Shown here: one piece after another, positions 8,025 to 15,805 of the stretch
Layout of the letters: each line of letters begins with the position of its first letter
How positions within the stretch are numbered: the stretch's first letter is position 1
From: Acutalibacter muris
Lineage (GTDB): Bacteria > Bacillota > Clostridia > Oscillospirales > Acutalibacteraceae
Direction of reading: 5' to 3'
DNA length: 64,000 bases
Assembly (NCBI RefSeq): GCF_002201475.1
Contig: NZ_CP021422.1
Coordinates: 1,488,001 to 1,552,000 of the forward strand
Program-made: the position numbers and the translations under genes
Notes under the pieces: generated by a model
Databases searched by the model: none
Seen by the model: the letters and a program-made list of their open reading frames with translations, nothing else
What the model was told of the DNA's origin: nothing

Positions 8025-9119
8025 CTAATCTAACTGAAAGGTATAGCTTTCTGCATAATTTTCCCGATGGTAGTACCGGGCGGTCAAATTCCCCAAATCA
8101 AAGACCACGCTCCACTCGGTGGCCTCGAACTCGTTAAAGTTATCTTTGCTCACGCTGTCCAGCGTGTCCCGGACTTCTTCATCATTCATAGTTTCATGAT
8201 TACGAAGGGCATCCATCAAGATGTCATACCTCTCATGGGACTGGCTTGTACCGATGCCGTTCTTTTTCCCTTCTGCCAAGTAAAAGTTTGTGACAACCGG
8301 CGTTTCCACGACAACCATCTCATTATCAATATATTCCACCACCACGCTCCGGCCCGCGTTGTCGGCAATGGCCAGGTGCATCATGTAGCCCATGGAGGCG
8401 TGTATATCGTACTGTTCCAGCAGGCCGAGGGCTTCGTCCACGGTGGCAGCTTTGTCCAGCAGCAAACGGATGGCAGTGGTAGTAGTCAGGCCCGGTTTGC
8501 CGGTGTTTTGGGCGATGGTGGCGCTGTCCTGGATCATGTTGACGGACACAGCAAGGCCCTTTTCGTTCATGCCGTCCAGGGGCGCATATAAGCAGATGAG
8601 CGCCTGATACTTGTCAGGAAGTTGGGATAAGTCCACGCCGCTCATGGTGATGACATCTGTGTTGACCGTGGAGATGGATTTGTACCCGCTCTCCGGGGCG
8701 GACTGGACGATCATGGCATTGCAGGGCTCCCAGTCAAAGTTTCGTCCGAAGAAGTAGCCGCCCTCAGTATTCTGAACAGAAATCGTGCTGCACCCGAACA
8801 GCAGGTCGCCCATGGAGATGTTCTCCTTGATCAACCCGGTCAGGTATTGGGCCGCCTCCTGGTCGGAGGCCGCGCCGCCCTGCTCCAAAAACGTATCAAA
8901 GCCGGAATCGCCCTCGAAGCGGATGGCGGAGAGGCCATTCTTCAATTCAGCGACTTCCAATGTGGGCTTTACAGTATCTTCCGGCGCGGCTGCACTGGCG
9001 GAAATCATGGAACTGGCTTCCTGTGGGGTGCCATTCCCCGTTCTGTCTGGCCCTGTGCAGCCGGATAATAGCAGGCAGGCCAGCACAAGGGTGGAAAGCT
9101 TTTTTATCTTTTGCTTCAT
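8025..9119 (-). CDS. Ntn-hydrolase lipoprotein, choloylglycine/acyl-transferase-like
   Basis: ATG 9119 with AAAGGT upstream. Lipobox LLLSGC at residues 16-21. The core begins at FGCSTISVQN (about residue 108), followed by GGYFFGRNFDW. The Cys is the expected nucleophile, and GRNFDW is the hallmark of linear-amide C-N hydrolases (penicillin V acylase/bile-salt hydrolase/AAT relatives). A lipoprotein form means it would act outside the cell. Unlike enzymes that begin at the Cys after removal of Met or a propeptide, this Cys is preceded by about 107 residues, so maturation by self-cleavage would be needed. Substrate unknown. Confidence 0.78.
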   Translation of the reverse strand: MKQKIKKLSTLVLACLLLSGCTGPDRTGNGTPQEASSMISASAAAPEDTVKPTLEVAELKNGLSAIRFEGDSGFDTFLEQGGAASDQEAAQYLTGLIKENISMGDLLFGCSTISVQNTEGGYFFGRNFDWEPCNAMIVQSAPESGYKSISTVNTDVITMSGVDLSQLPDKYQALICLYAPLDGMNEKGLAVSVNMIQDSATIAQNTGKPGLTTTTAIRLLLDKAATVDEALGLLEQYDIHASMGYMMHLAIADNAGRSVVVEYIDNEMVVVETPVVTNFYLAEGKKNGIGTSQSHERYDILMDALRNHETMNDEEVRDTLDSVSKDNFNEFEATEWSVVFDLGNLTARYYHRENYAESYTFQLD

Positions 9120-9127
9120 GAAAATTA

Positions 9128-10132
9128 TTACCTTTCGCTTGAAAAAGTGATTTGTGCGCCGTCAGAGCCTAAAGCCCTTTCCAACCCAGTGGGGTTATCC
9201 AGCCGCCCGATGGGCGTGTAGCTATAGGAAGTAGTAAAATCCTCATAGAACAGCACCAGGCAGTTGTTGCCGTAAAGCATCAGGTTGCCGGTATGGATGC
9301 CCGAGGGCCGGGATGGATTGGCAGGGAAGGAGGAGTCGAAATAGTGATATTTCTCATTTCCGTTTAACTCTTGCATACTGAGGGTCATGGGCAGCATAGA
9401 GGCGAATGCTTTTGCGGTTTCGTTATCGTAAAGTTCGCCGTGGAAACTCTGACCATTCACAGTGATTTGCAGTTGATTCCGCTCTGGGGCCGGTGCAGGC
9501 TCTGCATTCACCACGTTCTGTGCAAACTGCATGAGCATGACAGCGACCTGTGCCCGGGTTGCGTCCCCGGAAGGCATCAGCCTGCCGGAATCGCCGTGCA
9601 TAATGCCAGCGCCTACAGCCCACTGTATGGCTTGCCGTGCGTATCCCGCCACCCGGCTGCTGTCTGAAAAGTCAGCTAAACTGTCAGCGGCGGAGATATC
9701 ATAACCCTTGAAATTGCTGTAGCGGTAGAGCATCACAGTCAAGTCCTGCCGTGTGATATGGCTTTCCGAGCCAAACCGCCCGCCGCCTATGCCGCTGACG
9801 ATCCCGTTCTCCGCCGCCCAAGCCACGGCCCGCTCATAGTAAGCGCCGCTCGGTACATCCGAGAAACCGTGGGGTTTAGCCGGGGCAGGAGAGCCGTCCA
9901 TCCGATATAAAACCGTTACCAGCATGGCGCGGGTCATGGGTACACCAGGGGAGAATTTACCGCCGCCGGTGCCGGACATCAAGCCGTTTTCAAAAACATA
10001 CTCCACCGCCTGGGCGTACCAAGCAGACAAGCTGACATCTGTAAAAGCCGCGGCAAAGGCAGTCTGTCCTAAGCCACATATTATGGATAAAATCAGAATA
10101 AAACTGACCAGCTTTTGAATGTGTCTTTTCAT
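9128..10132 (-). CDS. SLH-domain protein with C-terminal cyclophilin-like domain
   Basis: ATG 10132 (MKRHIQKLVSFIL) follows a GGAAGGGG site; longer upstream starts overlap non-coding sequence. A signal peptide ends at AFAAAF (about residue 29). Three S-layer homology repeats follow: AFTDVSLSAWY, GFSDVPSGAYY and DFSDSSRVAGY, at about residues 29-200. They should bind the protein to cell-wall polymer. Residues about 220-334 form a cyclophilin-like domain (LYDNETAKAFA, SYTPIGRLDNP). This is the same fold as in the operon's last gene, now wall-anchored rather than lipid-anchored. Confidence 0.83.
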   Translation of the reverse strand: MKRHIQKLVSFILILSIICGLGQTAFAAAFTDVSLSAWYAQAVEYVFENGLMSGTGGGKFSPGVPMTRAMLVTVLYRMDGSPAPAKPHGFSDVPSGAYYERAVAWAAENGIVSGIGGGRFGSESHITRQDLTVMLYRYSNFKGYDISAADSLADFSDSSRVAGYARQAIQWAVGAGIMHGDSGRLMPSGDATRAQVAVMLMQFAQNVVNAEPAPAPERNQLQITVNGQSFHGELYDNETAKAFASMLPMTLSMQELNGNEKYHYFDSSFPANPSRPSGIHTGNLMLYGNNCLVLFYEDFTTSYSYTPIGRLDNPTGLERALGSDGAQITFSSER

Positions 10133-10149
10133 GCCGTTCCCCTTCCTTA

Positions 10150-10761
10150 TTAAGATAAAAAACCGCGGGCAAATACCACCAAACTGAACCCCAGCAGCAC
10201 CACACCAAAGCACTTTTCTATCGTCCGCAGGCTGTATCTTTTCATTCGCTTTTTTATTGCGACAACCCCGGCAGATAGCGCTGTCCACCAGATATACGTC
10301 CCGGTAAACACCCCGGTTACCAACAGGAACCCATCTAGCGGAGCCATCCCACCGCCCAGCCCGAACCATGAGAACGTAAACAGGAACGTCAGTATCGCCG
10401 CCGGGTTGGTGATGCCCACCGCGAAGGAGGACAGGAACAGCTTTATCCTCTGTCCATTTGGGGTTTCAGGCGTGTCAGCGCGGTTCTTCTTCAACAACAG
10501 CCCCAGGCCCATCGTAAGGATGAGCGCCCCGCCCAGCAGGTTGATAATAGTCTGATGTGCCAGCAGAAAGTCGGAAATAAGCGAAAGCCCGAATGCTCCA
10601 ACACAGGCGTATATGCAGTCTGCCACCGAAGAGCCCAGCCCGGTAAGCAGCCCGGCCCGCAGCCCGGAGCTGTACGCCCGTTGGGCGGTCATGGCACCCA
10701 CAGCCCCGGCTGGTACGCCGAATAACAGGCCGATCAAAATACCGCGAAACAGGTAACCCAT
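10150..10761 (-). CDS. LysE-family exporter
   Basis: The start ATG 10761 lies 1 bp after the TGA of the DUF3737 gene, so translation is probably coupled; there is no strong ribosome site. The 203-residue product has six hydrophobic segments and the family's glycine-rich start (GLLFGVPAGAVGAMTAQRA) and NPAAILTF motif. LysE/RhtB proteins export amino acids or related small molecules. Substrate unknown. Part of the leftward operon. Confidence 0.85.
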   Translation of the reverse strand: MGYLFRGILIGLLFGVPAGAVGAMTAQRAYSSGLRAGLLTGLGSSVADCIYACVGAFGLSLISDFLLAHQTIINLLGGALILTMGLGLLLKKNRADTPETPNGQRIKLFLSSFAVGITNPAAILTFLFTFSWFGLGGGMAPLDGFLLVTGVFTGTYIWWTALSAGVVAIKKRMKRYSLRTIEKCFGVVLLGFSLVVFARGFLS

Positions 10762-10762
10762 A

Positions 10763-11617
10763 TCAGGCACAATGGCATTGGCACTGTACGATGATCTCCC
10801 CATGGGAGTCCTTATCGTCCCGAATGATCTTATCCACACAGGGCACATAGATGTGTCCTGACAGCGGGTTCTTGATGCTGACGATGGGTGCGGTCAGCGT
10901 GGCCTCCACCTCAGACTTCTCAAAGCTCAGGTCTGTGTCGATCATCTCGCAGTCAATGAGTTTCAGGCCCTTACAGTAGCAAAGGGGTTGGGTGCCGATA
11001 ATTTTGCAGTTGATAAATGTGATATTTTCACTGTACCAAGCCAGGTACTCGCCCTTGACGGTGCTGTTGCGGACAGTGACGTTTTTCGCGTGCCAGAAAG
11101 CGTCTTTGGTGTCAAAATTGCAGTTGTCGAACTCGGAATTTTCGATGTACTGGAAGGAATATTTGCCCTTCAGCGTCACATTGTCAAACCGCAGATTGTC
11201 TGAGCGCATCATGAAATATTCGCCCTGCACGGTGGTGTCCAGCATTTCCATGCCGTGGACAGACCATCCGAACTCCGGGGATACCACATCACAGCCCCGC
11301 ATTTTGATATTGGCACACTCCCGCAGGGCCTTGATGCCATAGAGCTTCGAGTGGGCAATTTCCATGTTCCGGGAGTACCAGATGGCGGCGCGGCACATCT
11401 CGGTCATTTCGGCATCGGTGATCTTCACACCGTCATCGTGCCAGAAGGGGTAGCGCAGGTTGAAGAAGCAGTTCTCCAACTCCACATTGCGGCTCTCTTT
11501 CAGGGCGCTTTCCCCATCGGCGGGACCGTCGAAACGGCAGCTTTTCAGCAGCAAGCCGTCAGAATTGTAAAGGGCGCGCTCCTCGTCAAATGTCTTGTTT
11601 TCAATGATTTCTCTCAT
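10763..11617 (-). CDS. DUF3737 family right-handed beta-helix protein
   Basis: 284 residues from ATG 11617. It consists of short repeats of the type N-x-x-F-x-x-x-x-x-K-G-x-Y (for example LRFDNVTLKGKYSF), which build a beta-helix resembling pectate-lyase-like folds. It matches the conserved but uncharacterised DUF3737 proteins. No signal peptide, so cytoplasmic. It lies 21 bp after the small coiled-coil gene and is coupled to the LysE exporter. Confidence 0.8.
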   Translation of the reverse strand: MREIIENKTFDEERALYNSDGLLLKSCRFDGPADGESALKESRNVELENCFFNLRYPFWHDDGVKITDAEMTEMCRAAIWYSRNMEIAHSKLYGIKALRECANIKMRGCDVVSPEFGWSVHGMEMLDTTVQGEYFMMRSDNLRFDNVTLKGKYSFQYIENSEFDNCNFDTKDAFWHAKNVTVRNSTVKGEYLAWYSENITFINCKIIGTQPLCYCKGLKLIDCEMIDTDLSFEKSEVEATLTAPIVSIKNPLSGHIYVPCVDKIIRDDKDSHGEIIVQCQCHCA

Positions 11618-11638
11618 GTCAGGTTCTTCCTTTCTGAG

Positions 11639-11869
11639 TCAAATATTGTTTTTTCTGATCTGATAGAGCAGATAGTCCAGGCAGTCGATACGCTTCTGCT
11701 CCCGGTGCATAGCGTCCAGCAGCGACCGGCGGTGCTGGTTCAAAAGCCGCAGCCCGGCCTGCATCCTGTCCTGCTCCAGGTCCTGCATGAATTCTCGGAC
11801 GCACCTTTCCTCACAGCCTGCGTCCCGCAGGTTCTGTTCAAGGGCTTCTTTCGTCTGATAGGCTCCCAT
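11639..11869 (-). CDS. Small helical protein, unknown
   Basis: 76 residues from ATG 11869, with AGGGGGG upstream; the longer frame to 11926 would start inside the promoter. It is rich in charged residues with heptad-like leucines (LEQDRMQAGLRLLNQ), suggesting a helical hairpin or coiled coil. First gene behind the leftward LysR-box promoter. No family recognised. Confidence 0.6.
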   Translation of the reverse strand: MGAYQTKEALEQNLRDAGCEERCVREFMQDLEQDRMQAGLRLLNQHRRSLLDAMHREQKRIDCLDYLLYQIRKNNI

Positions 11870-11897
11870 TTTGCCACCCCCCTTGCTTGATGGGCCT

Positions 11898-11953
11898 ATT
11901 ATAACCCATCGAAATTGAAAAAGCAAATACTTTGAAGTTATACCATGGTATGC
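11898..11953 (-). promoter_or_regulatory. LysR box A with divergent promoters
   Basis: Leftward promoter: -35 TTGCTT (complement of 11921-11926), 17-bp spacer, -10 TATAAT (complement of 11898-11903). It drives the 11.9-4.1 kb operon. Box A occupies 11924-11953: half-site CAAATAC, a 10-bp middle part, then TATACCATGG and TATGC. The lysR promoter TTGACA (11954-11959), 17 bp, TATGAT (11977-11982) starts right at the other edge, so one site can control both operon and regulator. The same box and geometry recur at 13920 and 21074. Confidence 0.72.
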
Positions 11954-12017
11954 TTGACAGCTATATTATTTTCTGCTATGATATAATGCACATGGGGTGT
12001 GCATTCCAAGTTTTTCC

Positions 12018-12038
12018 CCGAACCGTGAAACGGTTCGC
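12018..12038 (+). other. Small hairpin in the lysR leader
   Basis: GAACCGT, GAA, ACGGTTC followed by GCTTTTC lies between the lysR promoter and its start. It could act as a weak attenuator; the T-run is short. Confidence 0.35.
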
Positions 12039-12096
12039 TTTTCTCCGAAAACTTCAGGAAAAACTCTTATGAATCAATATAAAGGAGGAAAATTCA

Positions 12097-12975
12097 ATGG
12101 AATTGCGGGTTTTGCAATACTTTTTAGCCGTCACCCGGGAGCAGAATATCCTGCGGGCGGCGGAGTCTCTGAACCTCTCCCAGCCAACTTTATCCCGCCA
12201 GATACGGGACATGGAGGCGGAACTGGGCAAGCAGCTTTTCATCCGGGGAAGCAGGAGCATCACCCTCACGGAAGAGGGCATGATCTTACGCAAGCGAGCC
12301 GAGGAGATCATGGAACTGGTGAAAAAGGCCGAGGATGAGATCGCTTTGGCAGAGGAGCCGGTTTCCGGGAATATCACCGTAGGAGCCGGGGAGACGGACG
12401 GCCTGCGGGTGCTGGTGCGGGCGGTGCAGGCTTTGCGGGAGGAATGGCCGGAGGTGCACCTCCATGTGGTCAGCGGGGACAAGTGCTCCGTCATTGAGCA
12501 GCTGGATGGCGGGCTTCTTGACTTCGGCGTGGTATTCGGCGACTTCGACACGTCGAAATATGAATCTATCCAGATACCCTGCCCGGAGCATTACGGCGTG
12601 CTCATGCGCCGGGACGACCCCTTGGCAGAGAAGGAAGCCATCGACCCCAAAGAGCTGTGGAACAAGCCGCTTATCCTCTCCCGCCAGGCCATGTGCGACC
12701 AGGATACGAAAGAGTGGCTGGGCCGCGACCAGAAAAAGCTGAATGTGGTGGGCACGTTCAACCTGCTCTATAACGGCTCGTTGATGGTGGAGGAGGGCAT
12801 GGGGTATGCGCTGTCCTTCGACAAGATCGTCAACACCAGCGGGGACAGCAAGCTGTGCTTCCGACCGCTGTCCAGGCAGAATGAGTCACCTATGTTCGTG
12901 CTGTGGAAGAAGTATCAGGTGTTTACGAAGGCGGCGGAGAAGTTTTTGGTGAAGCTGCGGGGGATGGAGGAATGA
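12097..12975 (+). CDS. LysR-family transcriptional regulator
   Basis: 292 residues. ATG 12097 is preceded by AAAGGAGGAAAA. The N-terminal winged helix contains the family signature NILRAAESLNLSQPTLSRQI (residues 16-35) and a linker helix, followed by the two-lobed ligand-binding domain. It is divergent from the 11.9-4.1 kb operon and shares box A with it. It is the most likely protein to bind the three identical boxes in this cluster. The inducer is unknown. The esterase start overlaps its stop codon. Confidence 0.92.
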   Translation: MELRVLQYFLAVTREQNILRAAESLNLSQPTLSRQIRDMEAELGKQLFIRGSRSITLTEEGMILRKRAEEIMELVKKAEDEIALAEEPVSGNITVGAGETDGLRVLVRAVQALREEWPEVHLHVVSGDKCSVIEQLDGGLLDFGVVFGDFDTSKYESIQIPCPEHYGVLMRRDDPLAEKEAIDPKELWNKPLILSRQAMCDQDTKEWLGRDQKKLNVVGTFNLLYNGSLMVEEGMGYALSFDKIVNTSGDSKLCFRPLSRQNESPMFVLWKKYQVFTKAAEKFLVKLRGMEE

Positions 12976-13895
12976 GACGGATTTTTGCAGCGCTGGCGGT
13001 ATTCTGCCTGTTCAGCTTGGGCGGCTGCACAGAGCCAAAAGCCCCACCCGAATCACGGCCGGAGTCCAGCCCAGCGCCTGTTTCTTCCACACAAATACCC
13101 GCTGTGATAGAATCATCCGAGCCAGAAAAAACACAAATGGAGGGAGAACGCAAAATGGAAATTATGACTTTTGAGCGTGACGGCAAGAAAATCTACGGTG
13201 AACTGTATTTGCCAGCGGGCGAAGGGCCGTTTCCTGCCGTGATCATGGCCCACGGCTTCGGCGGGCATTGTGCCCACAACCGGCCCTATGCGGAGGTCTT
13301 TGCCCAAAACGGCATTGCCGCCTACATTTTTGATTTCATCGGCGGGGGCAATGACATACAGAGCGATGGCAAGGCCACAGAGATGTCCGTGCTCACCGAG
13401 GCGGCGGACATGGCGGTGGTGCTGGACGGCCTGGCGGCTATGGGTGAGATCGACAGCCGGAATATCTTCCTAGCTGGACAAAGCCAGGGCGGCTTTGTGG
13501 CGTCCTATCTGGCTGGCACCCAGCCGGATAGGGTGCGGGGACTGGTGGCCATTTTCCCGGCCTACGTTTTGCAGGACGACGCGAGAAAGCGCATGGAGGG
13601 CCGGGAGCTGCCGGAGACCGAGGAGATCATGGGTCTGCTGCTGGGGCGTATCTATGCCGAGGACGCTCTGTCCTTTGACATCTACGAGGTGATAAAGGAT
13701 TACCCCGGCCCGGTACTGCTCATCCACGGAACTGCCGACCAGCTGGTGTCCATCGACTATTCCCGCCGGGCGGCGGAGGTGTTCCCCTCGGCGGAACTGG
13801 TGGAGATTGAGGGCGCGGGGCATGGTTTTTCCGGCGTGGACGAGGAGAGGGCAATCCAGTTGTCGTTGGATTTTGTAAAAAAGAGCATACAGTAG
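12972..13895 (+). CDS. Alpha/beta-hydrolase lipoprotein (esterase-like)
   Basis: ATG 12972 overlaps the lysR stop (ATGA), with GGGGATGGAGG before it. Lipobox LGGC ends at residue 19, then a Pro/Ser-rich linker precedes the catalytic domain. Motifs: HGFGGH oxyanion region, nucleophile elbow GQSQG, acid Asp in HGTADQL, base His in GAGHGF. The arrangement is that of cinnamoyl/feruloyl-type esterases and dienelactone-hydrolase-like enzymes. It is membrane-anchored and extracellular. Co-transcribed with lysR. Confidence 0.84.
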   Translation: MRRIFAALAVFCLFSLGGCTEPKAPPESRPESSPAPVSSTQIPAVIESSEPEKTQMEGERKMEIMTFERDGKKIYGELYLPAGEGPFPAVIMAHGFGGHCAHNRPYAEVFAQNGIAAYIFDFIGGGNDIQSDGKATEMSVLTEAADMAVVLDGLAAMGEIDSRNIFLAGQSQGGFVASYLAGTQPDRVRGLVAIFPAYVLQDDARKRMEGRELPETEEIMGLLLGRIYAEDALSFDIYEVIKDYPGPVLLIHGTADQLVSIDYSRRAAEVFPSAELVEIEGAGHGFSGVDEERAIQLSLDFVKKSIQ

Positions 13896-13919
13896 GGAAA
13901 ACAGATATATGCCTTTTGA

Positions 13920-13975
13920 GTATATCTTGGTATAGCGCATAGGTATTTGATTTATTCCCTCTCTGGTGATAGAAT
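13920..13975 (+). promoter_or_regulatory. LysR box C and promoter of the flavodoxin/AKR operon
   Basis: Box C is on the complement of 13920-13949 (half-site CAAATAC at 13943-13949 complement, TATACCA inside). It overlaps -35 TTGATT (13947-13952) by three bases. A 17-bp spacer leads to -10 TAGAAT (13970-13975). This is the same spacing and overlap as boxes A and B, here aimed right towards the reductase at 14111. Confidence 0.7.
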
Positions 13976-13996
13976 GGTTTTATTATAGTAAATGCA

Positions 13997-14026
13997 CTTG
14001 AAAATCGGTATGTACCGATTTTCAAG
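13997..14026. promoter_or_regulatory. Perfect 14-bp palindrome in the flavodoxin leader
   Basis: CTTGAAAATCGGTA (13997-14010), TG, then its exact complement (14013-14026). No T-run follows, so it is not a normal terminator. It lies just downstream of the box C promoter start region and could be an operator for a second regulator or an mRNA hairpin in the 5' leader. Confidence 0.5.
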
Positions 14027-14110
14027 CTGGGTGACTTTGTCGCCTGGTTAAAAAAGGCAGAATGTCTCTTTTGAACTGCGTTAACTATTCATACCAGGGA
14101 GGGATTATTC

Positions 14111-14632
14111 ATGAAGATTTTGATACTGAACGGTAGCCCGCGGCCCAAGGGCAACACCGCGGCTATGGTTGCCGCCTACGCCGATGGTGCCCGGGAGGCA
14201 GGCCACGAGGTCACCGTCATTGACGTGTGCAAAAAGAGAATCGCCGGGTGTCTGGCTTGTGAATACTGCCACACGAAAGGCGAAGGCAAATGTGTTCAGC
14301 AGGACGATATGCAGGAGGTCTACCCCCTGCTGGAAGAAGCGGAAATGCTCGTGCTGGCCTCGCCGGTCTATTATCACAGCTTTACCGGGCAGTTACAGTG
14401 CGCTATCCACCGCATTTATGCCCTGGATAAGCCGAAAAACCTCAAAAAAGCGGCATTGATTTTAAGCTCCGGTAGCAATCATGTGTATTGCGGCGCGTTC
14501 TATGAGTACCAACAGTCCTTTCTCAACTATCTGCATTTGGAGGATATGGGCATTTTTACTGCCTACGGGAAAGAGAACAAGTCCGACGAAAAGCTGGCAG
14601 AATTGCGGGAAGCCGGACGGAAATTGCAATAA
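14111..14632 (+). CDS. Flavodoxin-like NAD(P)H/FMN reductase
   Basis: 173 residues. ATG 14111 follows CAGGGAGGG. The phosphate-binding loop is NGSPRPKGNT (residues 7-16), typical of FMN-dependent NADPH reductases (iron-sulfur flavoprotein/flavodoxin_2 type). A CxxCxYC stretch (CLACEYC) and a further Cys (KCVQQDDM) follow, a pattern seen in the clostridial branch. ASPVYYHSFTG binds the flavin ring. It sits 15 bp before an Fe-S aldo/keto reductase and is controlled by box C. Probably a cytoplasmic redox partner in quinone or electrophile reduction. Confidence 0.88.
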   Translation: MKILILNGSPRPKGNTAAMVAAYADGAREAGHEVTVIDVCKKRIAGCLACEYCHTKGEGKCVQQDDMQEVYPLLEEAEMLVLASPVYYHSFTGQLQCAIHRIYALDKPKNLKKAALILSSGSNHVYCGAFYEYQQSFLNYLHLEDMGIFTAYGKENKSDEKLAELREAGRKLQ

Positions 14633-14647
14633 ACAGGAGGGTTTCAA

Positions 14648-15742
14648 ATGGAATACAGAAAATTGCCCCACGGAAACGAGCGAATCAGCGTCATCGGTCT
14701 GGGCGGCGGCAGTCTGCCCGAGGACATCGACAAGGCGGCGGAGATCGTCAGCGCCGCCATCGACAACGGCATCAACTTCTTTGACTTGGCCCCGTCCTAC
14801 CAGCCACCGTTCTACGCATTCGCCAACGCCTTTGCCGGTCGCAGGGACAAGGTGCTGACCCAAATGCATTTCGGCGCGGTGTACGGCAATGGCAAGTACG
14901 GCTGGACGCAGGACTTGGACAAAATCAAGGAGCAGATTGCCTGGAATTTTAAGACCATCGGCACCGACTACACGGACTTCGGCTACCTGCACTGTATCGA
15001 TACCCACGAGGACTTGGACAAGGCCCTGGCACCCGGCGGGGTGTGGGAGTACATGAAAACTCTGAAGGCAGAGGGCAAAATCCGCCACCTGGGCTTTTCT
15101 TCCCACGAGCCGGGGATCGCCCGCCGCCTGCTGGACACGGGCCTTGTTGACCTGTTCATGTTCAGCATCAACCCGGCCTACGACTACCAAAAAGGGGAGT
15201 ATGCAAAGGGCGAAGTTGCCGAGCGGCTGGAGCTTTATCGGGACTGCGAGAAAGAGGGCGTGGGCATCACCGTCATGAAGCCTTTTGCCGGGGGCCAACT
15301 GCTGGACGAGAAAACGTCACTCTTTGGGCGGACGCTTACCCATACCCAGTGCCTCCAGTACGCCCTTGACCGGCCCGCCGTGCTGACAGTGCTGCCCGGC
15401 GTGCGCAGCGTGGAGGATTTGCAGGTGGCGCTGAAGTATGTTGATTCTACCTCCGAAGAGCGGGATTACTCCGTCATCGGTGAGTTCACGCCCAAGAGTG
15501 CCGAGGGTATCTGCGTCTACTGCAACCACTGCCAGCCCTGTCCCAAGGGCTTGAATGTGGGGCTTATCAACAAATATTACGACCTGGCTCTGGCTGGTGA
15601 CGAGCTGGCAAAGGGCCACTATGAGAAGCTGCCCCTCCATGCCAGCGACTGCGTAAAGTGCGGACACTGTGAGAGCCGGTGCCCCTTCCATGTGAAGCAG
15701 GAGGCGAGGATGGAGGGAATTGACGGATATTTTGGGAAATAA
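14648..15742 (+). CDS. Aldo/keto reductase with C-terminal 4Fe-4S domain
   Basis: 364 residues; AGGAGGG precedes ATG 14648. The AKR barrel carries FDLAPSY with the catalytic Asp/Tyr region, and GFSSHEPGI plus VMKPFAGGQL on the NADPH side. The C-terminus has CVYCNHCQPCP and CVKCGHCESRCPF, ferredoxin-like cysteine clusters for two 4Fe-4S centres. Such fused enzymes are common in anaerobes, substrates unknown. Second gene of the unit under LysR box C. Confidence 0.88.
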   Translation: MEYRKLPHGNERISVIGLGGGSLPEDIDKAAEIVSAAIDNGINFFDLAPSYQPPFYAFANAFAGRRDKVLTQMHFGAVYGNGKYGWTQDLDKIKEQIAWNFKTIGTDYTDFGYLHCIDTHEDLDKALAPGGVWEYMKTLKAEGKIRHLGFSSHEPGIARRLLDTGLVDLFMFSINPAYDYQKGEYAKGEVAERLELYRDCEKEGVGITVMKPFAGGQLLDEKTSLFGRTLTHTQCLQYALDRPAVLTVLPGVRSVEDLQVALKYVDSTSEERDYSVIGEFTPKSAEGICVYCNHCQPCPKGLNVGLINKYYDLALAGDELAKGHYEKLPLHASDCVKCGHCESRCPFHVKQEARMEGIDGYFGK

Positions 15743-15745
15743 GCC

Positions 15746-15776
15746 TTGACATGGAGTAGGCTCTAATTTGTATAAT
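15746..15776 (+). promoter_or_regulatory. MerR-type promoter with 19-bp spacer
   Basis: -35 TTGACA (15746-15751), a 19-bp spacer beginning TGGAGTAGGCTCT, then -10 TATAAT (15771-15776). The overlong spacer with a GGAG/CTCT dyad is the hallmark of promoters untwisted by MerR-family activators. A near-identical promoter is at 21136-21166. It drives the aldo/keto reductase at 15806. Confidence 0.68.
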
Positions 15777-15805
15777 TGAGAAAATTTGGAAAGGAAGTAC
15801 ACACT

